DNA from: JAABRE01 sp964413275
GTDB taxonomy: Bacteria; Cyanobacteriota; Cyanobacteriia; Cyanobacteriales; JAABRE01
Direction of reading: 5' to 3'
Length of the DNA stretch: 37,328 bases
Assembly (NCBI GenBank): GCA_964413275.1
Contig: CAYPSO010000041.1
Span: 1-37,328 of the forward strand
The notes beneath the pieces are model-generated. The model was given only the letters and a program-made list of their open reading frames with translations, was not told the origin of the DNA and did no database searches. Below are positions 23,801 to 31,909 of this stretch, piece after piece. A program made the position numbers and the translations under genes. The stretch's first letter is position 1; each line of letters opens with the position of its first letter.

Positions 23801-23996
23801 AGCTTATTTATTTGATGATCGGGTGCAGAAATTTATTCAACAAAAAAATCCTTGGGCTTTACGAGATATGGCCGAAAGATTACTCGAAGCCCATCAAAGG
23901 GGTTTATGGCAAAATTTAACACCTGAAACTAAAGATAAATTACGCCATATTGTACATGAAGCAGAAGGGGCGATCGAAGGAAAAATAACCACCTAA
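20787..23996 (+). CDS. cobN: CobN-family cobaltochelatase subunit, N-terminal domain missing
   Basis: CobN is the large subunit of the ATP-dependent chelatase that inserts cobalt in aerobic cobalamin synthesis. The 1,069-residue frame has characteristic stretches: VAILFYRAHYLAGNTKPIDA near residue 31, FVSSLRDTEVQ, FVHVGKHGNLEWLPGKS, VNDPGEGSQAKRRSQA, RNFYSVDIRAIPTETAWDVG, SVWGTSTMRTGGDD and WIEGVMRHGYKGAFEM. Cyanobacterial CobN proteins are around 1,250 residues. About 200 residues that normally precede the first of these segments are absent, and the space upstream is occupied by an antitoxin-like gene that overlaps the start by 16 bases. There is no internal stop. It could be a functional shortened chelatase, part of a split gene, or a decaying copy. 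The ATG at 20787 has a weak ribosome binding site; a later ATG exists at 20857. Confidence 0.85.
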   Translation: MENKINFTVGLATPNQALINNNKMTDRNQVAILFYRAHYLAGNTKPIDAICEALTKRNLSPLPIFVSSLRDTEVQIELLSLVKNSQIILNTTSFSLGNIGDDHETKLWQEINVPILQVIFSGSTQEQWQSSFQGLTPRDVAMNVALPEVDGRIITRAVSFKSVENWNNTLETQVVIYQPDRERINFIADLTANWLKLINTSINERKIALILANYPNKNARLANGVGLDTPASCINILKALKQSGYLVENIPKNGDELINILTSGFTYDDDFTNNLSNNYLSCHEYQRYYQQLPEKVQTEINQRWGKYDLPEKFPIAGINLGNIFVGIQPPRGYEIDPSLNYHAPDLEPTPQYLAYYYWLRNNFQAQAFVHVGKHGNLEWLPGKSIALSPNCYPEITLGAMPNFYPFIVNDPGEGSQAKRRSQAVIIDHLTPPLTRAELYGGLQKIEGLIDEYYEAQTLDPTRLKIIGDRILKIVQKSQLNQDLGIETISKDNLREFLIVVDGYLCEIKEAQIRDGLHIFGQLPEARQLRDLIIAIARHPDRNRIGLTTAIAAYYGLDINPLIDSPLNSFEKANKLFNKCRNIGDVIEILEEKAAELVEKILNQEEIIINHVPLEKEINWIKKILLPKLKQTDQEITNLLTGLDGKYIPSGAAGAPTRGRADVLPTGRNFYSVDIRAIPTETAWDVGRKAAEVVVERYTQENGEYPKTLAISVWGTSTMRTGGDDIAQVLALLGVQPVWDGVSRRVIDFEILPLSILGRPRVDVTLRISGFFRDSFPNLIDLVNQSIASVSQLDESPEDNPLAAQVKVETAYWQQQGLTEIQAQERSQYRIFGSKPGAYGAGLQGLIEAQNWNTDQDLAQAYINWSSYAYNGKKEGISAPEAFKNRLEQLQVVLHNQDNREHDLLDSDDYYQFQGGLTVAVRALTGKNPQTYFGDNSIPANPKVKHLQEEIAKVYRSRVINPKWIEGVMRHGYKGAFEMSATVDYLFAYDATTNCVKDYMYEGVAEAYLFDDRVQKFIQQKNPWALRDMAERLLEAHQRGLWQNLTPETKDKLRHIVHEAEGAIEGKITT

Positions 23997-24000
23997 ATCC

Positions 24001-24383
24001 CCCTTCATTTCCTAAAAATCTAATAGCAATATTCCTATTCAAGGCAACAGGGAACAGTAAAGGCGTGTGATGGAGGTCTTAAACCCATTGATTATTAATA
24101 AATAATAAGGGACTTGTGCTGTACTTCGACAATCTCAGTAACCGCAATGTCGAAGTAAGCCGAATTATCCGAGGAAACGAACAGCGAAAATCCTCATTTC
24201 AACCCAAATTTCTACTAAGCTAAGACGCATTTAACTTACATTTTTTGAGATTACTTAAAAGAAAATATTACCTGTTGCCTGATGAGCGTTCCATGTTGCC
24301 TACCTTCAGTAGTAAACTTAGATGCGAACAAGCTTATTGCCCTTACGCCTGACGAATGCAATTCGTCTAATGAAGTAAATCGA
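24001..24383. other. Intergenic region after cobN with palindromic repeats
   Basis: About 380 bases between the converging cobN and OFA transporter genes. It holds a 10-bp perfect inverted repeat (24122-24157), TTGCCT-type heptamer relatives near 24267-24302, and a GAGGAAAC...TCCTC stretch near 24171-24196 reminiscent of the hairpin island at 2341-2400. No coding frame is supported. Confidence 0.5.
24122..24157. repeat. Palindromic repeat, 10-bp perfect arms
   Basis: TACTTCGACA (24122-24131) and TGTCGAAGTA (24148-24157) are exact inverted repeats around a 16-base loop. The sequence is more GC-rich than its surroundings and lies between two convergent genes. It may be a dispersed repeat that also acts as a weak bidirectional terminator. 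Its motif TTCGACA shares the TCGACA core of the palindrome inside the alpha/beta hydrolase gene. Confidence 0.6.
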
Positions 24384-25631
24384 TCACAATGGCGATCGCT
24401 CACGCTTGAGCATGAAGCTGGCAATTACAATGCCAATGATTGCCAGTAGAGCCATAGGATAAAACGCATAGCTATAAGTGCCAAACCAATCCCGAATGCG
24501 TCCAGTGGCCAAAGTTCCGATCAGCGCACCTACTCCATAGGCAGTAAACACAATACCATAATTTTGAGCGTATTGATCGGGGTTAAAGAATCGCAGGGTG
24601 GTGATAGGGGCCATTGCTAACCATCCTCCTAAACAAAACCAAAAAAGACAAAAGGCAATTAAATAGGTGGCAACCTGTCCCTTTTGAGCATTTACCATCA
24701 GCACACAGGCAATTAGGAGTAGGGTATAGGAGACGATGGCCACATAATGGGGTTTAAAGCGATCGCTTAACCAGCCAAACAAAGGACGACTGACTCCATT
24801 AAAAAGGGCAAAGAGGGAAACACTACTTGCTGCCAACCCCGAATCAATATTGATAATCTCTTCACCAACTGGACTCGAAATGCCAATGGCACTCAAGCCA
24901 ATTAAAGTTCCAATGGCATAGCAGATCCATAACCCATAAAAAGACTGACTTTTGAGCAGTCTCACGGGATAATTCACGGCGATAGTAGATGTCGGAGCAG
25001 TTAAATGCCGACGGGGATGCCAGTCTTGCGGAGGGAGCTTCAGAGTAATCGCAATTCCCAGAATGATCGCCATAAAAATAATGCCTAATATCCGCATAGT
25101 TGGTCTAACAGAGTATGCACCAATTAATTGATTGGCTAAGGGAGCAGTGATCAGGGGAGAAAGCCCAAACCCGACAATCGTTAAACCCACCGCTAATCCT
25201 TTTTTGTCGGGGAACCACCGAGCAACCACAACCATTGGTACACCATAAGCGATGCCAACTCCTGTCCCAGAAATGACTCCATAGGTGAGCGTTATTGTCC
25301 CAATATGGGTGGCAAAACTCGACAAAATATAGCCCAAGCCGACCACAACCCCCCCGATTGCCGTCGTAAGTCGAGTTCCTATCCGAGGAATATAAAAACC
25401 TGCGATCGGCATGAATGCAGCATAGAAAACGAGAGCAACAGTATAGGGCAAGAGGCTTTCAGTTGCACTAATATTTAGTTCGCTTTCTAAGGGTTTTCTA
25501 AAGATACTCCAAGAGTAAACACTCCCCAGACAAAGTAAAACACTCATACCCAGAGGAATCAGTAACCATCTTCCCTTATCTGCGGGTAGTCCAAATACTG
25601 TTAATGCTGAGTCATAATTGTTAATGTCCAT
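24384..25631 (-). CDS. MFS transporter, oxalate/formate antiporter (OFA)-like family
   Basis: This 415-residue protein has twelve predicted membrane helices and OFA-family features. These are the opening RWLLIPLGMSVLLCLGSVYSWSIFRKPL, the loop PRIGTRLTTAIGG, GTGVGIAYGVPMVVVARWFPDKKGLAVGLTIVGFGLS (in two parts around residues 125-160) and the mid-protein SRPLFGWLSDRFKP. OFA members exchange carboxylates such as oxalate, formate, lactate or pyruvate. The substrate cannot be assigned here. Its codon use and base composition look more GC-rich than those of the RTX gene next to it, which may mean acquisition. It starts with ATG at 25631 and is transcribed alone, with a hairpin region beyond its stop. 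Confidence 0.85.
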   Translation of the reverse strand: MDINNYDSALTVFGLPADKGRWLLIPLGMSVLLCLGSVYSWSIFRKPLESELNISATESLLPYTVALVFYAAFMPIAGFYIPRIGTRLTTAIGGVVVGLGYILSSFATHIGTITLTYGVISGTGVGIAYGVPMVVVARWFPDKKGLAVGLTIVGFGLSPLITAPLANQLIGAYSVRPTMRILGIIFMAIILGIAITLKLPPQDWHPRRHLTAPTSTIAVNYPVRLLKSQSFYGLWICYAIGTLIGLSAIGISSPVGEEIINIDSGLAASSVSLFALFNGVSRPLFGWLSDRFKPHYVAIVSYTLLLIACVLMVNAQKGQVATYLIAFCLFWFCLGGWLAMAPITTLRFFNPDQYAQNYGIVFTAYGVGALIGTLATGRIRDWFGTYSYAFYPMALLAIIGIVIASFMLKRERSPL

Positions 25632-25700
25632 GGGTTATAACCGCCGTAATCATCTCTTAGTCACCAACATTCTAGTTTAGTAAAAGGCAGGAGGAAAATA

Positions 25701-25729
25701 AAAAAAAAAGTGTAAATTAATTACACTTT
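25701..25729 (-). terminator. Intrinsic terminator of the giant RTX phosphatase gene
   Basis: On the minus strand, AAAGTGTAA (25729-25721) pairs with TTACACTTT (25715-25707) around a five-base loop, followed by at least nine T. It lies 38 bases after the stop of the 1,903-codon gene. This is a textbook Rho-independent terminator. Confidence 0.92.
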
Positions 25730-25766
25730 CAAATTTATTGATCTAAATTTTGGGAGAACTAATTAA

Positions 25767-28700
25767 CTAGGCAAAAACAAAATCAGTTTCTGTTAAATTA
25801 AATTCTCCGTTGAGAATAGCTAATTCGGTATCAATACCAGCAAAATTAACACTGATAGTGGTAATTCCTTCAGTGATATTAATATCTAAATCATCGAAAT
25901 TATCTAAGTCTTCGCCAAAATCACCACCAATACCGATTACATCCTCACCTTGAGTAAAATCAGTAATACGGTTGGCAGAATTGGGTAAATCTCCAGCATT
26001 AGCAATCCAAAATTGATCTGCACCTAGGCCACCATTAATAATATTATTGCCCCCAGTACCCACAAAAAAGCGATCGTTGCCGTTATTACCAAAGAGTCGA
26101 TCGTTTGCTCCTAAAGTAAAGGTATCAGCACCATTACCACCGTAAGCACGATTTCCGCCTGTACCTTGAGCCATAATAATTTCATCGTTACCGTTACCAG
26201 CAAAAATGCGATCGCCATTACCTGCAATAATTTCATCATTGCCTGTACCTGTATAGATGCGATTATTACCAGTAGTAGATTCGGAAGTATCCACAAAATC
26301 ATCCCCTGCACCCACAAAAATTAAGGTATTATTACCATCAAAACCACCTTCAGGATCGCTAGCATCGAGATTATCAGCATTAAGTCCACCAAAAATATTG
26401 ACGGGAAGTTCTTCGGCATCAGAAACAATAGCATCTTCCCGGAAATTTAAGTTTTGGATACGTTCATCTTCTTCAGGAGTTGTATCCGCTTCTGCATAGG
26501 GAGATTGTCCTTCATCTGGGTTATGGAAAGCAGCTAAAAATTCCCCTAGAGCGTCTTGCTCTGTACCGGAATCTAAATCAGCATTGCCTAAAGACTCAGG
26601 CTCTTCAAAATCTAAGAGATTTGAGCGATTGCTAATTACATCGGGATAACTATCACCACCATCGGCTAAAAATCCAATAGTAGTTACAGAAAAAGTACGA
26701 TCGCCTGAAACAACTAATTCTCCATTCTCCACCAGCACTTCAAGGGTTTCATTATTATCATCAGTTAAGGCTAAACTTTGGATGCGGCTGCCCGCTTCAG
26801 CATCGGGATCGAAACTAAATTTAAAACCGCTAATTTGGCCAAAACGCCCGCTAATAGTTTCTACCGCAGAAACCATGTGTTCGGCAATGGCTAATAATCC
26901 CTCAGCCGTAACAGTACCTACCACTAAGTCATTATTAAAGCGTAAAGAATTAGAAATATCCAATTCAGAAATATCTCCCTCTTCCTTACCAACTTCAGGA
27001 TTTGCTTGGGGAGGTGCTTGAATTAACTCATTTGTACCACCTTGAACAAAGGAAACCCCGATATTATCTCGAATACCACCACCATTTTTAAAGGAAATTT
27101 GGATTTCTTCAAAACCTGAGAGTAAATCGTGTTCCTGAAGATATAATTCGGCATAGTAAGCTTGAGCATCTGCTGCTAAGTTTCCTAAATTAGTTTCTTG
27201 GGTGCGAACATCGCCACGAGTACCATTTAAAAATACATCCACTTGCCCAAAAATATTACCATCAAGGCTATTAACAAAGGTTTCCACACCTTGAACTACA
27301 GCTACAAGTTCAGGATCGGCTTTAGCTATTACTTCCTCAAAAGTAGTAATTTCTTCCTCATAAAGACGATCTACACCATTAATATCCGTAGCAAAAGTCT
27401 GGCTGTCTTCACCCACACTAATGATTACCCCATTTTCATCAAAAGTTGGTACAAACTGGCTTAAATAGCGATAATTTGAGCCTGTATTAACATAATAAAT
27501 CTTGGCTTCACCGTTACTAAATTCTTGGGGATAGGGTTGTAATAATTGTGGTGGAGTTTGGGTTTCATCTTGACGTAAAGGAGTATCTTCACTAGCCATA
27601 ACTCGGTGAGAACCACCACCGATGATTACATCAACAGGAATATTTTGATCCACTAAAGCCTGAGCTAAAGCTTGTTCAATTTCAGCTTCTTGTAGATGAG
27701 TCATTAAAATGATTTTATTAATGCCATCATCTACTAAAGCTTGTACTTCGGGTTGAAGATTCTCGATTAAAGCGGTAACTTGTTCGGCAATAGGAGTTGT
27801 AGCAGTAATACCATCTCCAGTAGTAACAATAACTGAACCTGTGTTGGCAATAGAGGTTAAGTAAGGTGTCACCGCACCTAAAACGCCAATGGATTCACCG
27901 TTAACATCAATAACTACGCTACTGGTGAGACTATTGCTTTGAGGGGCTTGTCCACCTTCTACCACATTCAAACCTTCAGGAATAGAAGCTGCGCTGTAGT
28001 CTAAGTTAGTGGCTAAATAGGGGAAATTTGCACCGAGATAACCACCTTCGCCAATGCCAGTTCCCGTAATTTCAGCATCAGGAGCAAGTAAATTAAAGAA
28101 AGTGCTATCACCAGCATCAAATTCGTGATTACCCACAGCAGCAGCATCCCAACCTAATTCATTTTGAACTAAAATATCGGCAATTCCTGAAGCACCATAA
28201 ATATCCTGACTAGCGCCAAAAAATGGCCCCGCAATAAATAAATCACCCGAAGATAATTTCAGGCTATTCTCATATTGTCCGTCAAGGGCATTCATCACCG
28301 CAGAAAAGCCGATCGCATCTTTAAAAGCGGGAACTCCGGCTTCTTGGTCGGAAGCGTGTAAAATTTGTAGAGTGAAGTTATTAACGGGATTAATTTCGTA
28401 AATAGTGGTACTACCACTAACCTCATTACTCACAACTAATAAAGCTTCACCATTAGGGCTATCTTCAGCACTAATAAAGGTTAAACCTTCAGGGCCTAAA
28501 TCACCAACTGCTGCTAATTGTTCTGGGGTAGGCTCGTCACCAAGTTCTATACTAAAGTCACGATTATTCAAATATTCTACAAATTCCGGTGCGCTAGGCT
28601 CGGTTAAATCGTAAACCATGACACCGCCAACCCTTTCTAAGCCAATGAAACCATAGAGTACACCATCGACTATACCAGTTGTAACACCCTCAGGTTCTGG

Positions 28701-31478
28701 CCCTTTATCGTCACTGCGACTGTCAAAGGATTGATTTTCGTCGTTATTGGAGTTGAAATTATCGGGTAATTGTTCGGCAATAATTTTCTCAAACTCATTA
28801 CCGCTATCAAAAACTAATTCTCCTTGAGCATTCCAAATGGAGAAAGAACGACCGCCAAAGGAATATAATTCATCATAGGCGACATCTCCGACGATTTGAC
28901 CTCGAATTTCACCGCTTTGATTAGCATTAGTATGAACATTGAGGTAATATTCTGTATCTTCCCCTAAATCGGTAGGCTCGATGGTATTTTCTTGCCAAAT
29001 TCCCTTTAACGTGGCAGAGCCATCGGCATTTAAGCTAATAGTAAGATCGTCGTCTTCTAAAATATTAAAAACAACGCCACCGTTAACACCTCTTACTTCT
29101 TCGTGAATGTGTAAGCCAACAACATCATCATCAGTGGTTTCAGTTTGAGCATCTGTACCAGCTAATGTACCAAAATCAAGACCAAAAACAGTTAAACTAA
29201 AGTTTAAGTCTTCATTTTCATCAATCCAGAGTAAAGATTCGCCGTTTGCTTCAGTTTCCACTGCTGGCACTTCTTGCTCTCCACTTAACTCAGCCGTAAA
29301 GAAAGGAGTATCACTAATACCTAAAGTCGTAGTAATTAAAAGACGGCCTAATTGTTCGTCTGCTTGTAATTCAGCCGCATTAGGGAAAGCATTAGGATCG
29401 AGATTTACATCTGCAATGCGCGCTTCTTCGCTAAATCCGTCGTAATCTCTACTGTCTCCTTCATTGGCAGTAATTAAATAGGTTTCCCCATTTATTTCAA
29501 AGGAATCAATAGCATCGGGTTGATACATTCCAAAAACTGGCCAATTGCGAATATTAATGGCATCATCTTGGTTACTCGCATCCAAACCATTATTAATGGT
29601 GATAATTCCTAAGCCAGTATCAATTCCTTCTGCACCGAAATCATTATCATTAATGACGGCGATGGTAGTTTCATTAATTAAAGCTAAACCTTCGGGTTTA
29701 TCGGTAAAAGTGTAACCTAACTGGGTTAAATCGGCATGAATTTCTTTAGTAACAGGTATGATACCTTTAGCTGCTAATTCTTCTAAACTTAGGCTTTCAA
29801 AGGTTTCTCCTTCAGCTAAAATATCATCGGCTAAATCCTGTAAGTTAGTTGCGTTAGCTAAATTAATACGGAAAACTTTTTTCTGAGAATCGTCTTCTGT
29901 ACTAGAATCTCGTTCAATAACTAAAAATTCTCCAGTTTTATCTAAGGCTACTGCATCACCAATTTTATCGCTACCGCCTCCGATGTCTTCTTGCAGATAT
30001 AAATATTCGCCGACGGTGGTTTCAGTTTCAGGATCAAATTCTAAAATCCGGATAGTGCGAGATTCGCCAGAGGTGGGATTATTTAAAGGTGTTTGAATAA
30101 AAGCATAAACCTTACCATCTTGATAAGCTACGGCTTCAAAACCACGATTCGCTCTTCTGGTATCATAAACTTCGGGTAAGGCAGCTGTACCAACTTCTGT
30201 GGGTGAGCCTTCAGGTACATAACGCTCAATTAAAGTACCATCTGCTTCAAAATGGTAAATAGAGGGGCGATATTCATCCACCATCCAGTAAGTACCGTCA
30301 TCTGCTCTGACAATACCTTCTAAATCTGCACCTAAAGGATCGTAATTTAAAGCATTGCCGTCTTCATCTACAGGAGTATCAGGATCGACATCCGCAATAT
30401 TAGGCAAACCAGTTAAGGGATTTCCTTCAGTATCGGTTAATCCAATTTGGTCGATAATAGTTAAATCGCCACTATTTTGATTCAATTCAAATCTAACTAT
30501 TTGAGGTTGTAACTCTGGTAAGAGGAAAATTCTGTTACCATCATTATCTGTACCGTTATCTGGGCCTCTATCGGGATGGGTTACAAAGATTAAGTTACCG
30601 TTTTCTTGGTTTACTCCTTCAAAATATAAACCAGAAAAACCGCTTAAACGAATATCTCCCCTAGCTTCTGTTGTGCCAATTACGGGTAAGTTTTCTTCGG
30701 CAAAAAAGTAGGTTTCTAAACTAGGAGCTAAGTTATGATCTTTAAAACCTAAAGGTACAACTGCTGTGACTTCTCCTTGGGTGAGATTTACCACAGCAAC
30801 GGCGTTATTTTCCTGTAAGGTTACATAAGCAGTGGTAGAGTCACTAGAAACAGTAATATATTCTGGTTCAAAATCTTGGGCTGCGGTAGCATTCGGACCA
30901 AAAACCCTGACACCTTCAGGAATATTATCATTAAAGGCGGTAAAATCAGCAGTGGTGACAGTAGCGTTTTCAACACCATTACTAATATCAACTATACTAA
31001 CCGAACCTTCAGGATCGAAGTCATATTCACTATTCGGCTCACCTTCATTGGCAACAACAATCTTATTGCCATCAGGAGTAAAAGTTACCATATCGGGTAA
31101 AGCACCAACTTCAACGGAATTAAGAAATTCTCCGTTTGTATTATAAAAAGCAACAGCACCGGGGAGTTGAATGCTGTCATCTCCTGCGGCAACTACTTCT
31201 ACAGCTATGACGACGATACCGTTTTTAACGGTAACACTATTAATACCTGAAACCATGCGATCGTCAGGTACATCTACATCATTTGCATCAATTTCAAAAT
31301 CTAATTTAACTGGATTAGTCGGCTCACTAATATCTAAAACTTCAATAGTTCCACTATTGGCATTAGTTATAAATAAACGTTGAGTTTGTGGATCGTAAGC
31401 GTTAATTTCGGCTGCACTTTCATCGAATATACCAGTTTGATAAGTTCCGATGGGCTGCAATCTGATTGTATCTGCCAT
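25767..31478 (-). CDS. Giant secreted multi-domain phosphatase: phytase-like esterase, CHRD, 5'-nucleotidase and RTX
   Basis: The 1,903-residue protein combines several modules. Choice-of-anchor-I/beta-propeller sequence covers roughly residues 1-250 and resumes around 635-720 and 870-1030. An esterase-like phytase domain lies near 270-630 (SGFSGLYFEGV, YDPLGADLEGIV, RRANRGFEAVAY). A CHRD domain lies near 726-870 (AELSGEQEVPAVETEANGES, NVHTNANQSGEIRGQI). A metallophosphatase/5'-nucleotidase follows from about 1033 to 1650 (LQILHASDQE, AVGNHEFDAGD, FKNGGGIRDNI). C-terminal RTX calcium-binding nonapeptides (GTGNDEIIAGNGD type) lie near 1700-1840. There is no N-terminal signal peptide, so type I secretion through the RTX end is inferred. 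It probably dephosphorylates organic phosphates or nucleotides outside the cell. In the first metallophosphatase motif the usual D-x-H reads HASDQE, so metal site 1 may be altered. Confidence 0.88.
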   Translation of the reverse strand: MADTIRLQPIGTYQTGIFDESAAEINAYDPQTQRLFITNANSGTIEVLDISEPTNPVKLDFEIDANDVDVPDDRMVSGINSVTVKNGIVVIAVEVVAAGDDSIQLPGAVAFYNTNGEFLNSVEVGALPDMVTFTPDGNKIVVANEGEPNSEYDFDPEGSVSIVDISNGVENATVTTADFTAFNDNIPEGVRVFGPNATAAQDFEPEYITVSSDSTTAYVTLQENNAVAVVNLTQGEVTAVVPLGFKDHNLAPSLETYFFAEENLPVIGTTEARGDIRLSGFSGLYFEGVNQENGNLIFVTHPDRGPDNGTDNDGNRIFLLPELQPQIVRFELNQNSGDLTIIDQIGLTDTEGNPLTGLPNIADVDPDTPVDEDGNALNYDPLGADLEGIVRADDGTYWMVDEYRPSIYHFEADGTLIERYVPEGSPTEVGTAALPEVYDTRRANRGFEAVAYQDGKVYAFIQTPLNNPTSGESRTIRILEFDPETETTVGEYLYLQEDIGGGSDKIGDAVALDKTGEFLVIERDSSTEDDSQKKVFRINLANATNLQDLADDILAEGETFESLSLEELAAKGIIPVTKEIHADLTQLGYTFTDKPEGLALINETTIAVINDNDFGAEGIDTGLGIITINNGLDASNQDDAINIRNWPVFGMYQPDAIDSFEINGETYLITANEGDSRDYDGFSEEARIADVNLDPNAFPNAAELQADEQLGRLLITTTLGISDTPFFTAELSGEQEVPAVETEANGESLLWIDENEDLNFSLTVFGLDFGTLAGTDAQTETTDDDVVGLHIHEEVRGVNGGVVFNILEDDDLTISLNADGSATLKGIWQENTIEPTDLGEDTEYYLNVHTNANQSGEIRGQIVGDVAYDELYSFGGRSFSIWNAQGELVFDSGNEFEKIIAEQLPDNFNSNNDENQSFDSRSDDKGPEPEGVTTGIVDGVLYGFIGLERVGGVMVYDLTEPSAPEFVEYLNNRDFSIELGDEPTPEQLAAVGDLGPEGLTFISAEDSPNGEALLVVSNEVSGSTTIYEINPVNNFTLQILHASDQEAGVPAFKDAIGFSAVMNALDGQYENSLKLSSGDLFIAGPFFGASQDIYGASGIADILVQNELGWDAAAVGNHEFDAGDSTFFNLLAPDAEITGTGIGEGGYLGANFPYLATNLDYSAASIPEGLNVVEGGQAPQSNSLTSSVVIDVNGESIGVLGAVTPYLTSIANTGSVIVTTGDGITATTPIAEQVTALIENLQPEVQALVDDGINKIILMTHLQEAEIEQALAQALVDQNIPVDVIIGGGSHRVMASEDTPLRQDETQTPPQLLQPYPQEFSNGEAKIYYVNTGSNYRYLSQFVPTFDENGVIISVGEDSQTFATDINGVDRLYEEEITTFEEVIAKADPELVAVVQGVETFVNSLDGNIFGQVDVFLNGTRGDVRTQETNLGNLAADAQAYYAELYLQEHDLLSGFEEIQISFKNGGGIRDNIGVSFVQGGTNELIQAPPQANPEVGKEEGDISELDISNSLRFNNDLVVGTVTAEGLLAIAEHMVSAVETISGRFGQISGFKFSFDPDAEAGSRIQSLALTDDNNETLEVLVENGELVVSGDRTFSVTTIGFLADGGDSYPDVISNRSNLLDFEEPESLGNADLDSGTEQDALGEFLAAFHNPDEGQSPYAEADTTPEEDERIQNLNFREDAIVSDAEELPVNIFGGLNADNLDASDPEGGFDGNNTLIFVGAGDDFVDTSESTTGNNRIYTGTGNDEIIAGNGDRIFAGNGNDEIIMAQGTGGNRAYGGNGADTFTLGANDRLFGNNGNDRFFVGTGGNNIINGGLGADQFWIANAGDLPNSANRITDFTQGEDVIGIGGDFGEDLDNFDDLDINITEGITTISVNFAGIDTELAILNGEFNLTETDFVFA

Positions 31479-31909
31479 GATTTGTAACTATACTCATTTA
31501 GTTTTTTTCATCCCAAGAATCATATCAAAAATGGTTTCAATTAATCTTTAATATGTGTTCTAAAATACATTAATACATGTTTATTTTTTGGTTATAATAA
31601 AGTTAATGAGTTAATAAAAGATTCAGACAATAATACTCTTGCCACCTTTTCTAAAAGTAAACAAATTATCTTGGCAATGAAAACTTATAAGATTTACTTA
31701 ATAAATTTATTTTTGGATATATCAAATGCATAAAATTTATACTAAAACAAAAATAAGATTTTAATAACTGATTAATTTTGTTCTTCTCTGTTGCCTGTTG
31801 CCTGTTGCCTCTTGCCTATTTCAACTAATAATTTATTACACTCAAACTAGAAGAGCCTTTCTTTTTAGTGCCAAAGGCTTGCTAAATGATCGCAAATAAT
31901 TAATTTTTA
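31479..31909. other. Intergenic spacer between the two RTX genes
   Basis: 431 AT-rich bases carrying the promoter of the giant RTX gene. They contain four TGTTGCC-type heptamers and a weak hairpin near 31855-31879 (AGCCTTT/AAAGGCT) that may help end the CAP-RTX transcript. No coding frame or RNA gene is supported. Confidence 0.45.
31789..31816. repeat. Tandem heptamer repeat (TGTTGCC)
   Basis: Three perfect TGTTGCC heptamers and one variant (TCTTGCC) lie head to tail. Heptameric short tandem repeats of this kind are common in cyanobacterial intergenic DNA. Related fragments occur at 5365 and near 24267 in this window. Confidence 0.9.

Noticed and set aside
31853..31879. Hairpin AGCCTTT/AAAGGCT as a firm terminator of the CAP-RTX gene
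   Set aside because: On the minus strand it is not followed by a T-run, so only a weak role is noted.
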